The translations under genes were made by a program, and so were the position numbers. Positions 1 through 7,701 of a DNA stretch of 8,525 bases are shown here, piece by piece. Positions within the stretch are counted from its first letter, which is position 1. Every line of letters starts with the position of its first letter. The notes beneath the pieces are model-generated. The model saw only the letters and a program-made list of their open reading frames with translations. It had not been told where the DNA came from and ran no database searches. Origin of the DNA: JACJXF01 sp964349045 (GTDB taxonomy: Bacteria; Bacteroidota; Bacteroidia; Bacteroidales; GCA-2748055); NCBI GenBank assembly GCA_964349045.1, contig CAYGFI010000189.1, positions 1 through 8,525 on the forward strand, in the 5' to 3' direction.

Positions 1-3000
1 TTTGATTCCTGTATTTTTTTATTTACAGATCCCTCGAAGTAGGATTTTGCTTTATCTTTTTCTCCGAGAGCTTCATAGGCGAGACCAATGAAATATTCGA
101 CCTGGGGTGTCCTCATGTCTCCCGATCTGCTGTCGTCCTGGGAGTCATCCCCAAGTACATTGGCTTCAAGGAATTGTTTCAGCGCTGCATCGTAATTTTT
201 TTCTTCCATGTATTTTTTCCCTGACATCAGATGTGCATCAACCATGATGTTTCTCACAATTGAACTGCCTTCGCGATAACTAAAGAATTTTTCGTTCAGA
301 TACTCCAGTGCTTTGTCTGCCTTTCCCCCGAGAATCAACACTTTAATTTCACGGATAGATGCATCATCCAGCTTTTTAACAGTCTCATGACCCGACGCAA
401 AAAGAGCCAGTCTTTTTTCAATGGATACATTTTCCAATTCATAAAGCGGATCTAATTCTGCATAATAAACCGGGTCGTTATTGTTATTCGCGATGGCCTT
501 TTCATAAGCAGAAATGGCTTTCGGTACATCTTTATTATATCTGAAATATCCCCAGCCAAGATTCCGGTAAGCGATAGCAAGAGCCGGATCAAATTCTACT
601 GCCTTCTCCCAGTATTCGATAGCTTTACCGGGTTGTTTGTCGTAAAGTAAATTCCCCAGGTAATAATGTGCCTTTGCATCCTTCGCATTATATTCCAGGG
701 CTTTGACAAGGATTTTGATTTCTTCGAGGCGGTAAGGGAAGCAATAATCCACATCCTGTAAAGACCCGGACCTGAACAATTTTGCAGCCTGTTCCCTATT
801 CCCTTTCTTATCGCTGATATATCCCAGGTAATAATCTGTCAGTTGATTTGAGCCATTGAAGCGTCGAAGCATATCTTCCGATTCTGACAGCAGGCCATCA
901 TTCAGGTATTCAACACTGATTTCGAGGTAATTCTGATCGAAAGCTCTCATTTTTTTATTTAAGGAAAATAGTCTTTGCTCTGCTAAAACCATGTCTCCCT
1001 GCTCATTTGCAATCAGGTAACTCTCGTTGCAGGCTCTGAAATCAAGCGGATCTGATTTTAACAAAGCAGCAAGGCTTGATTTAGCAGCTTCAAAGTCTCC
1101 CAGTTTTCTTAAGATTGCAACTTTCAGATTGATGGCATTATTATTTCTGAGGTTGGTGGATAAAGACTCCTCAACCTGCCTAAGGGCTTTTACAAAATCA
1201 CCTTGTTCGCATGAGATTCGCGCCAGCTCAAGATAAGCGGCTGAATGCCATGCATAGTCCCATGTTGCCCTGTAAAGAGTATCAATCGCTTCTGCATAAA
1301 GGCCCAGGGCTTTAAGAGTAACCCCTTGCAGGTAAAGAACTTCACAATCAAGTGGACGGGTATAATCCTTTGTGATCCTTTTGATCGCTGTTGTAAAATA
1401 TGTGCGTGCCTTTAAATAATCTCCATTTTTAAGAGCTGTTTTACCCATCGCGATATTTGTGCGGAAGTCTGAAGGATCACGTTTTAATGCCTCTTCATAA
1501 TACAGCATCGCGTTTAATGTAGGATTATAAAACTGCTGAATCCGCTGTCCGGTTAAAAACAACTCTTCAACGGTTTTTATTTCTTCAGGCGCTTCCGGGC
1601 GTTTTACAATTTCAGGCAGCGTTTCTTTGTACTCTGTCTTAACCGGCTGATAGGAAACTAATATCTCGCTGTTATCGGCATTTATTATTTCAGTTGACAG
1701 GTCGGTCATATCAAATGAGCCATCGATTTTTATTGTTCCCGAAAAAGTTTTTTCAGGTGAAATTTCCACGGTCTTCTCAAAAATAACATTGCCTTTATTT
1801 TTCAGCAATATTTTTGCATTTGCAATTTTCCGGGTTGAATAATATCCCAGGAAAACGCTATTCCCGTCTCTTTTTTCAAGGTTCACAGCGCCGTTCAGGT
1901 TGGCATTTTTAAATCCCCCGATATCTTTTACCGGGTACCAGTATTGCTTAAAGTTTTTTACTTCATAGGGTTGTATCCAGCTATAATCCGGCTGGTTATC
2001 GGAAAATGCGCCTACCATAATTTCAGCATAAGGTCCGTCTGTTTCTGTTAGCTTAGCCTCAGTAGCCTGCCCGTTAGGCCCTGAACCCCATTCCCACAAT
2101 TTAGCTCCTTTCACGATGTTATGATCGCCGATGTGAACCGTCCCGGTTTCTTTACCATGATCATACCCTCCCATAAAATCCTCTTTCAGATCGTTTGCAA
2201 AAAAGGAAACTGAAGCAGGTGAATTTTTCCACCAGCTGATATCCACTCCTTTGGTATAATCCCTGGTGTTGTTATAAATTTCATGAGAAACAGGCCAGTG
2301 GGCAAAGCTGTTTTTTGCGTGGTAGGTTACATTGTCAACACTAGGGGGAAAAATAACCTGGTAGTCATCGTTCACGTTTACTGCCACATTTGCCCAGTAT
2401 AAAAATGAATGAGTGAAGGGTGTGCGGTTATGTATTTTTACTTCTGTCTGATAATACGATTTACCGGGAAAAACAGTAATTCCAATGGTCCATCTCATCC
2501 GGTGCCGGGGTTCGGTTTCACCAATCCAGACCGTTTTGCTTCCGTCTTCATTCTCAACCAGGTCATAATCCACAGGAAGGAAGGTCGAAGCCCTGTGATG
2601 GTGAAGAACGCACCATTCAATACCGCCTGAAACCCAGGCGCCCAGCATGCCGATATTTGCAGGCTTTACCACATTATTCTTATAGAAGAAGTTGTAACCG
2701 TTTGTTTTATCGGTTCCATAATAGAGCTTACCCCCTATTTCAGGAGTTATACAAAGTTTAATATATTCGTTTTCAAGTATCAGGGCTTTCCATGCTTTAT
2801 CCACTTTTTCATCTGAAAGGTTATCGATTAATTTATAGGGATAGATGTATTTGGATGCTCCCTGGTAAACTTCCCCTTTAAAAAACATGGGATTTTTTTC
2901 CGGTGGGTTCACTTTATAAGTTGGGATAATCCATTGTTGTTCCGATAATTCTACCTGACCATAAAGGTTTATTCCATGGGAAAAAAGGAATACCATTGTG

Positions 3001-3044
3001 TAGAAAAACAGCCATTGTCTGACATTCCTGAATTTTTCAGTCAT
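1..3044 (-). CDS. Exported DUF5107 domain and TPR protein (C-terminus beyond the window)
   Basis: The minus frame from the ATG at 3044 stays open for 1014 codons to the left edge with no stop, so the gene is partial at its 3' end. Residues 1-30 look like a signal peptide: a charged start (TEKFR), a hydrophobic stretch around WLFFYTMVFLF, and a polar end near NLYGQ. There is no lipobox cysteine, so a soluble periplasmic or exported protein is likely. Residues about 35-370 match the DUF5107 family as I know it: a PTYKVNPPEKNPMF opening, P101-E-I-G-G105, a DKTNGYNFFY segment, GGIEW followed by H148-H149-H150-R151, and FLYWANVAV. A beta-rich linker follows (about 380-485), then tetratricopeptide repeats from about 490 to the edge. 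Related proteins are roughly 1100 residues, so perhaps 100 are missing. The fold resembles aldose-epimerase-like sugar-binding domains, which is inference; no reaction can be assigned. No strong Shine-Dalgarno or TAnnTTTG box precedes the start. Confidence 0.85.
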   Translation of the reverse strand, partial: MTEKFRNVRQWLFFYTMVFLFSHGINLYGQVELSEQQWIIPTYKVNPPEKNPMFFKGEVYQGASKYIYPYKLIDNLSDEKVDKAWKALILENEYIKLCITPEIGGKLYYGTDKTNGYNFFYKNNVVKPANIGMLGAWVSGGIEWCVLHHHRASTFLPVDYDLVENEDGSKTVWIGETEPRHRMRWTIGITVFPGKSYYQTEVKIHNRTPFTHSFLYWANVAVNVNDDYQVIFPPSVDNVTYHAKNSFAHWPVSHEIYNNTRDYTKGVDISWWKNSPASVSFFANDLKEDFMGGYDHGKETGTVHIGDHNIVKGAKLWEWGSGPNGQATEAKLTETDGPYAEIMVGAFSDNQPDYSWIQPYEVKNFKQYWYPVKDIGGFKNANLNGAVNLEKRDGNSVFLGYYSTRKIANAKILLKNKGNVIFEKTVEISPEKTFSGTIKIDGSFDMTDLSTEIINADNSEILVSYQPVKTEYKETLPEIVKRPEAPEEIKTVEELFLTGQRIQQFYNPTLNAMLYYEEALKRDPSDFRTNIAMGKTALKNGDYLKARTYFTTAIKRITKDYTRPLDCEVLYLQGVTLKALGLYAEAIDTLYRATWDYAWHSAAYLELARISCEQGDFVKALRQVEESLSTNLRNNNAINLKVAILRKLGDFEAAKSSLAALLKSDPLDFRACNESYLIANEQGDMVLAEQRLFSLNKKMRAFDQNYLEISVEYLNDGLLSESEDMLRRFNGSNQLTDYYLGYISDKKGNREQAAKLFRSGSLQDVDYCFPYRLEEIKILVKALEYNAKDAKAHYYLGNLLYDKQPGKAIEYWEKAVEFDPALAIAYRNLGWGYFRYNKDVPKAISAYEKAIANNNNDPVYYAELDPLYELENVSIEKRLALFASGHETVKKLDDASIREIKVLILGGKADKALEYLNEKFFSYREGSSIVRNIMVDAHLMSGKKYMEEKNYDAALKQFLEANVLGDDSQDDSRSGDMRTPQVEYFIGLAYEALGEKDKAKSYFEGSVNKKIQES

Positions 3045-3363
3045 CTTATTTAATTTTAAATTCAATAACTTTTCAGGTACCAATTTAGCAATAGTACGGA
3101 AGGCGGACAAGATATTCCGGTTGTTTTTAATGTGTAAATCCCTATTCTGATGGATTAAAGTTCCGAAGAACCTGATGAAGGCCTTGTTGATGTGGAAAAG
3201 CCCGCAGCCTTGACCCTGGTTATACAGATAAGATTGGCCACCAGAAGCAGGGGTTAAATGCCTGTTGTACAGGTATAAATTTTGATTGGAATCTGACCGG
3301 ACAGAATTATCCTGATACAGGTCTGAAGATGTCGGGCCTTATCATTCTGCAAAACACTATCGG
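3045..3363. other. Intergenic gap without a convincing gene
   Basis: This 319-base stretch lies between the osmC stop and the start of the DUF5107 gene, both on the minus strand. The part next to the DUF5107 start (about 3045-3130) is AT-rich and presumably carries that gene's promoter, though only imperfect TAnnTTTG-like boxes are visible. The rest (about 3131-3345) is visibly richer in G and C than the spacer on the other side of osmC. It holds only short open stretches in every frame; the longest plausible one is about 32 codons on the plus strand (about 3161-3256, no ATG). Two tiny inverted repeats, 3261-3273 (5-bp arms) and one around 3161-3172 (4-bp arms), are too short to call terminators. 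It could be a decayed gene, a structured leader or plain spacer. Confidence 0.6.
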
Positions 3364-3783
3364 TTAAACCAGCTTTGCGTCCAGGCTTATCTCTGCCGAG
3401 GCTACAAGCCGTGAAACAGGACATTTCGCTTTTGCTGCTGCCGCAAGCTCCTTAAACTTATTTTCTGACAATCCCTCGCATTTCACCTCACAGTTCAGCT
3501 CAATTTTAGAAATAACCGGTCCGGTTTCGTCTGACCCGAGATGAACGGTTGCAATGGTCGTAACACTTTCGGGAGTAAGTTTTTCACCGCTGATAAGTGC
3601 AGACAGAAACATTGAATAACAACCTGCATGGGCTGCTCCGATCAGTTCTTCGGGATTTGTACCCTTTCCCTCTTCAAACCTTGAGGAGAAGGTGTAGGGC
3701 CCCTGATAATTACTGAAATTCATGGTTCCTTTGCCATCTTTCAGTGTACCATTCCATATTGCTTTTGCTTTTCTTACTGACAT
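3364..3783 (-). CDS. osmC: OsmC family peroxiredoxin (organic hydroperoxide reductase)
   Basis: The 139-residue product aligns along its whole length with the OsmC subfamily, including the N-terminal KAKAIWNGTLKDGKGT stretch and the SSRFEEGKGTNPEELIGAAHAGC core. Family enzymes are cytoplasmic homodimers that reduce organic hydroperoxides through a redox cysteine pair, usually recycled by lipoylated proteins or small thiols. Both cysteines are present: C55 in AAHAGC and C121 in KAKCPVSR, with R35 and the Glu pair of NPEE as the expected active-site partners. The CPVS motif and strong similarity to Escherichia coli OsmC favour OsmC over Ohr. The length is normal and the ATG at 3783 gives the usual N-terminus. 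There is no Shine-Dalgarno site and no clear TAnnTTTG box upstream. The gene stands alone: its upstream neighbour is divergent, and the next minus-strand gene begins 319 bases downstream. Confidence 0.94.
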   Translation of the reverse strand: MSVRKAKAIWNGTLKDGKGTMNFSNYQGPYTFSSRFEEGKGTNPEELIGAAHAGCYSMFLSALISGEKLTPESVTTIATVHLGSDETGPVISKIELNCEVKCEGLSENKFKELAAAAKAKCPVSRLVASAEISLDAKLV

Positions 3784-3880
3784 CAGATTCGATTTTAATG
3801 GTTTAATATTAGTCTCATTTCATATATAACGTATTTTTATCCTTGTAGTTCATTGATAGACTAAATTGTTTAAAATCCCG

Positions 3881-3888
3881 TAATTTTG
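3881..3888 (+). promoter_or_regulatory. Candidate -7 box TAATTTTG (distal)
   Basis: This is an exact match to the Bacteroidota -7 consensus TAnnTTTG. It lies about 140 bases before the ATG at 4030, so a transcript from here would carry a leader of about 135 bases. No good -33 TTTG is seen at the usual 19-20 base distance; TTG triplets occur at 3853 and 3866, too far and too close. The ten bases TAATTTTGTA recur exactly at 4005-4014. In AT-rich DNA such a match can arise by chance. Confidence 0.35.
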
Positions 3889-4004
3889 TAATTCGCTTAA
3901 AGTATGTCTTTTTAACCAATGGAAGCCGGTTGAAAAATATTAAAATAAGAATTCTCTGCTGTTTCAAAATATGTTATTTAAATTTCTTATCATTATTTTT
4001 CACC

Positions 4005-4012
4005 TAATTTTG
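4005..4012 (+). promoter_or_regulatory. Candidate -7 box TAATTTTG (proximal)
   Basis: This exact TAnnTTTG match lies just before the 752-residue TPR gene. A partial -33 element, TTTC at 3983-3986, sits 18 bases upstream, close to the usual spacing. Transcription would begin near 4018, leaving a leader of only about 12 bases that starts inside the Shine-Dalgarno-like run at 4016-4021. Either the leader is extremely short or this box is not the one used. Confidence 0.45.
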
Positions 4013-4015
4013 TAC

Positions 4016-4021
4016 AGGGGG
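4016..4021 (+). promoter_or_regulatory. Shine-Dalgarno-like AGGGGG
   Basis: This purine run is eight bases before the ATG at 4030, a workable spacing, and supports that start. An in-frame stop at 3979-3981 with no ATG between it and 4030 also fixes the start. It is the only Shine-Dalgarno-like site in front of a gene in this window; the other genes have AT-rich leaders, as is common in Bacteroidota. Confidence 0.5.
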
Positions 4022-4029
4022 AATCCATC

Positions 4030-6288
4030 ATGACAGAAAAGGAACTCAAATCAAAGTTCAGCCATATCTGCAACAGTCTTACCAACCGCAGGTTAAAACC
4101 GGCATTTGACCTGCTGGGAAACCTTATTGCTGAGAATGGACTGGGGATTTACATGGATGAGTGTACCAGGCTGGAAGATACTTACCATAATATGCTTAAA
4201 TATACTGTGGAAGGAGTCCTTGATCCTGAACGGCAAAAGATTTATAATAAACTTATTGTTTCTGTTTTCGAACTGGCCGACAATATAAATGAGGCGCTTA
4301 AGATAAAATTTTCCCCCACCCTTGAGAATGAGAAGAAACGGATGTTCATGACCTCCATGATCACCAATCCCGGGGTATATGTGAAAGATCTGGAAGATAT
4401 CTTTGTTTCCCGCGTTGAATCAGCTCAGCAAGGTGTCAAAACTCCCCGGGCTTATGAAAAGCCGGAATCAGCGCGAAAAAATATCACAGCGCTAAAGGAT
4501 AAACAAACCCAGGCAAAAATTCAAAGGTTCTTTAACCATATCTGGTTTATCAACAGAGTTTCCTCCGAAGAAGCACAAAGCTGGAACCGGTTCATGATGA
4601 GCCCCGTTATGCCACTTCCCTATAAGTCATTCATGATTTCAGCAGTAATGCTTAGCCTCCAGCGTTTTTTTGATCCGGGAAAATTTTCCCTGCTATTTGA
4701 TCATTGCTCTTCAGAAGATAACGAAATAAGCCAGAGGGCGCTCGTAGGGCTCCTTATCAACCTGTATAAATACGATTCGAGGCTGGAGTACTTCCCTGAA
4801 ATTACGAACAGGCTGAAGACCTTAAACGAAAATGGACCATTCAGGCACAATATCGAAACCATCATTACACAGTTTATCAGGAGCAAAGGGACCGAAAAAC
4901 TTCAGCAACGGATCAGGGAAGAGATTCTTCCGGGTATGATCATGATCAGCTCAAATCTGAAAGACAAAATAAACCTTGACAGCCTGATGGAAGAGGGTCT
5001 TTCAGAGGACGGGAATCCGGACTGGGAAAATCTTTTTAAAGACTCTCCCGAATTGCTTAGTAAAATGGAAGAATTCTCTGAAATGCAGATGAAGGGAGAT
5101 GATGTGTTTATGGGTTCTTTTTCTATGTTGAAATCCTTTCCCTTCTTTGATGACCCGCTTAACTGGTTTATGCCTTTTTTTACCGAAAATCCTGAAATCG
5201 CTGAACTCATTGGGTCAAACGAACAGTCTGCCTGGCACCTTGTAAATGTGATTGAACATGCCCCGGTCTTGTGTAATTCTGATAAATATTCATTTTGCCT
5301 GAGTATCCGGAATATACCGGCAGATAATATGGAGATGATGAAGCAGACCCTGAAAGCTGAAATGGACCAGATAAAAGAGATTACCGACGATGAATATCTG
5401 ATGAATCCCGGACGAAAACCAGAATTCGTTTCCAACCAGTACATCCAGGACCTTTATCGCTTTTACAAATTATTTCGCCGCAAAGCTGATTTTGAAGATA
5501 TTTTTAACTGGAGGCTTGATTTTCATCACAAAAAGATTTTGGGGGATCTGTTTGGGGAAGACAACAGGATGCTGCGCAATATCGCCGAATATTATCTTGC
5601 CAGGGAGCATTTTGAAGAAGCATCCGGGATTTTCGCCTCCCTTCTGGAACAGGAAAAAAGCGAGGAGCTATACCAGAAAATTGCCTGGTGCTATCAGAAA
5701 ACGGGTGACTTTAAAACGGCCCTGGATAATTATTTGAAAGCAGAATTTTACGAAGCCCATAATCTGTGGACCCTCAAAAAGATTGCCGTTTGTTATCGTA
5801 ACCTCAGAAAACCGGATAAAGCGCTTGAATATTACCTCTCTGCCGAAAAAGCTGATCCTGAAAACATGAGTATTCAGCTCAATATCGGGCATTGCCTACT
5901 TGAACTGAAGCAATACGAAGAAGCCCTGAAATGCTATTTTAAGGTGGAATACCTGGCCCCCGGAAACAAAAAAGTCTGGCGCCCCATAGGATGGTGTTCC
6001 TTTATTACCGGGAATAAAGAACAGGCCGAAAAGTATTTTTTGAAACTGGTGGATGAAGAACCCAACAAGCACGATTTCATAAGCATGGGCCATGTACAGT
6101 GGAGCCTGGGACGGCGCAGGTCTGCACTGGAGTATTACCGTAAATCCATGTCTGAAAAAGGCTTTTCAGAAACCGAATTCCTTGAAATATTCGAAGAAGA
6201 CCGGCCCCAGCTTCTTAACCAGGGTATTGATAAAGATGATATTCCAATTATGCTGGATCAACTGAGGTATTACCTGGAAGGAGAGTGA
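4030..6288 (+). CDS. Large cytoplasmic helical-repeat / TPR protein
   Basis: The 752-residue product has no signal peptide or membrane segment, so it is probably cytoplasmic. I recognise it as a conserved Bacteroidota type of long TPR protein of unknown function: an N-terminal helical part with a leucine-rich AFDLLGNLI-like segment, the pattern GVLDPERQKIYNKL near residues 60-70, and a middle region of helical pairs around 200-290 resembling HEAT-like repeats. An aromatic segment about 362-385 (FPFFDDPLNWFMPFF) follows. Canonical tetratricopeptide repeats occupy about 525-710: CYQKTGDFKTALDNYLKAE, then NLRKPDKALEYYLSAEKADP, then ELKQYEEALKCYFKVEYLAP, then TGNKEQAEKYFLKLVDEEP, then LGRRRSALEYYRKSM. 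Such repeats bind partner proteins, so a scaffold or adaptor role is likely, but no partner is visible. The gene is divergent from osmC, convergent with the porin gene, and seems to be transcribed alone. Confidence 0.9.
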   Translation: MTEKELKSKFSHICNSLTNRRLKPAFDLLGNLIAENGLGIYMDECTRLEDTYHNMLKYTVEGVLDPERQKIYNKLIVSVFELADNINEALKIKFSPTLENEKKRMFMTSMITNPGVYVKDLEDIFVSRVESAQQGVKTPRAYEKPESARKNITALKDKQTQAKIQRFFNHIWFINRVSSEEAQSWNRFMMSPVMPLPYKSFMISAVMLSLQRFFDPGKFSLLFDHCSSEDNEISQRALVGLLINLYKYDSRLEYFPEITNRLKTLNENGPFRHNIETIITQFIRSKGTEKLQQRIREEILPGMIMISSNLKDKINLDSLMEEGLSEDGNPDWENLFKDSPELLSKMEEFSEMQMKGDDVFMGSFSMLKSFPFFDDPLNWFMPFFTENPEIAELIGSNEQSAWHLVNVIEHAPVLCNSDKYSFCLSIRNIPADNMEMMKQTLKAEMDQIKEITDDEYLMNPGRKPEFVSNQYIQDLYRFYKLFRRKADFEDIFNWRLDFHHKKILGDLFGEDNRMLRNIAEYYLAREHFEEASGIFASLLEQEKSEELYQKIAWCYQKTGDFKTALDNYLKAEFYEAHNLWTLKKIAVCYRNLRKPDKALEYYLSAEKADPENMSIQLNIGHCLLELKQYEEALKCYFKVEYLAPGNKKVWRPIGWCSFITGNKEQAEKYFLKLVDEEPNKHDFISMGHVQWSLGRRRSALEYYRKSMSEKGFSETEFLEIFEEDRPQLLNQGIDKDDIPIMLDQLRYYLEGE

Positions 6289-6365
6289 GAGTGAACAAGA
6301 AAAAAGTCTGAAGTTTTCAATTGAGTATTTACAGTTTACAAAAATATTACCGGACTATTGGTCAA
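6289..6365. other. Convergent intergenic gap
   Basis: This 77-base stretch lies between the stop of the 752-residue TPR gene and the stop of the porin gene, which run towards each other. It is AT-rich. A bidirectional terminator would be expected, but the best hairpin is only GAAAA/TTTTC with a ten-base loop (6299-6318), so none is called. Confidence 0.5.
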
Positions 6366-7694
6366 CTAAAACTTATACAAAAAAACCAACAACCCCCGGG
6401 TATTAGCAACGGATTTACCATCAGTAACGCCTCCCGTTTTATCGCCATTTGCTTTACCATATGTTGCAACGGTGTGTTCTATTTCAACTCCAATGTCAAG
6501 TTTTCCAGAAATGAAAACAATGCGAGGTGCAATCCTGTAAACATTATCAATATTTGAGCATCTGGCATAGTAGATTTCTTTTTTATAGAAATTATCGGTT
6601 TGTATACTGTCAGTTGAGCCAAGGTTTTTTGTATAACCGGCAAATAAACCCAATTGAATTTTTTTACCATTTGTATTCATTTCAAGCCAAAAAGCTCCTG
6701 TATTGAAACTTGTAAAATCTTTAGCTCCGGTGAGCGAATCGCTTATCTGATTAACTGCATAGCCTCCCAGCATGGTCATGTCATAAGCATTTTGAGCATA
6801 AACACCTTCAATTTTAAGGGTTATGGGCTTAAATTTGAATTTAGCAAATGCTATTGCAGAAATGCTACCAATAGTTTCTGACGATTCAAATGTTTTTGTT
6901 TTTGTATAGTCAACCGTATAAAGTTCCGGCAATAGCTTTTTATAATCAACTCCCACACCAAATAAATGTCCGGTTGAATCGGGAGTGAATTGCATTTGAA
7001 AATGAGTATTTGGAATACCTGCATTTCTAAGGTATTTTGAATTGGCGATGGCAGCGGAATTGTACTCCCCATTTGCTGCTTTTATATACTCAGGTCCTGA
7101 ACTGGTAAAATCGCGTTGTGAAAACATGCAGCCCATCAGTTTTAAACCTCCAAACGTTTTACTGATCCGGATTTGCGGGTTACGCGAAAAGGGTTGAAAA
7201 GGAGCGCCGGTATTGAATGATAAAACTTCCGGAAACGATTCTGCAATAAACATAGGATGCCAGTATTGACCAGCCAGCAGTTCAGTTGATTTCCAGTTTA
7301 GCTTCACGAAAGCGTGTCTTAACCTGAATCCGTTCAGGTCAACAAAGTTATTGTTTTCGTTTCCAAAAAAATCGGCCTCAAGAACTCCGGATGTCTTTGC
7401 ACCAAAAGCATCAGGACCGGTAATGGTTCCTTTTAACCTCGACTGAATGGAAAGTATATTAAACGATGGTTTATCATTAATATCTTTATTGTTTGGATCC
7501 AATGATATATTTTCGGGATAAAGCAGGAAATGGCCTTCACGTATGCAGCCAGATTGCCGGGTATCGTAAAATATATCGGTCTTTACAAAACCTGAAAAAC
7601 TGATGCCAAACTTTGGCTCTTCTTTATTTTCCTGTGCATTCGAAATAAATGGAAAAACCATTAACCATGCAATCGTAAATACTTTTGTCTTCAT
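6366..7694 (-). CDS. Outer-membrane porin-like beta-barrel protein
   Basis: I start this gene at the ATG at 7694, giving 442 residues. The frame is open further up to a TTG at 7742, but only the ATG puts a clean signal peptide at the N-terminus: MKTK, a hydrophobic core VFTIAWLMVFPF, and cleavage after ISNA (A20) before Q21. The mature part alternates polar and hydrophobic residues in many short strands and ends in VFLYKF, with the C-terminal phenylalanine expected of outer-membrane barrels. Conserved-looking segments are FSGFVKTDIFYDTRQ (34-47), REGHFLLYP (52-60), GPDAFGAKTSG (93-103), LLAGQYWHPMF (139-149) and NTGAPFQPFSRNPQIR (161-176). These resemble a Bacteroidota porin family of the DcaP-like kind, so a passive channel for small molecules is the best guess; the substrate is unknown. 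Three cysteines (C50, C189, C379) are unusual for a barrel. It begins seven bases after the stop of the upstream TPR gene, so the two are probably co-transcribed. Confidence 0.85.
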   Translation of the reverse strand: MKTKVFTIAWLMVFPFISNAQENKEEPKFGISFSGFVKTDIFYDTRQSGCIREGHFLLYPENISLDPNNKDINDKPSFNILSIQSRLKGTITGPDAFGAKTSGVLEADFFGNENNNFVDLNGFRLRHAFVKLNWKSTELLAGQYWHPMFIAESFPEVLSFNTGAPFQPFSRNPQIRISKTFGGLKLMGCMFSQRDFTSSGPEYIKAANGEYNSAAIANSKYLRNAGIPNTHFQMQFTPDSTGHLFGVGVDYKKLLPELYTVDYTKTKTFESSETIGSISAIAFAKFKFKPITLKIEGVYAQNAYDMTMLGGYAVNQISDSLTGAKDFTSFNTGAFWLEMNTNGKKIQLGLFAGYTKNLGSTDSIQTDNFYKKEIYYARCSNIDNVYRIAPRIVFISGKLDIGVEIEHTVATYGKANGDKTGGVTDGKSVANTRGLLVFLYKF

Positions 7695-7701
7695 GATTCT
7701 A

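Larger units (their letters stand above)
3784..4029. promoter_or_regulatory. Divergent AT-rich promoter region between osmC and the 752-residue TPR gene
   Basis: This 246-base spacer separates two genes whose starts face away from each other, so it must hold the promoters of both. It is clearly AT-rich and has no reading frame of note. For the plus-strand gene two TAnnTTTG boxes are visible and listed separately. For osmC no such box is found on the minus strand. A run of alternating T/A (around 3823-3828, within CATATATAACG) is the only promoter-like element I see, and it is weak. No long palindrome suggesting an OxyR- or OhrR-type operator was found by eye. Confidence 0.6.

Noticed and set aside
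3261..3273. Inverted repeat CCTGT-TGT-ACAGG after osmC
   Set aside because: The arms are five bases, the loop three, and no T-run follows on the minus strand; such repeats are expected by chance.
4902..5444. A 180-codon open frame on the minus strand
   Set aside because: It lies entirely opposite the well-supported 752-residue TPR gene, and its product has a composition typical of a reverse-strand shadow (serine- and isoleucine-rich) with no recognisable domain.
6299..6318. Possible bidirectional terminator hairpin in the convergent gap
   Set aside because: The stem is only five base pairs, nearly all A-T, with a ten-base loop, so it would not be stable enough to call.
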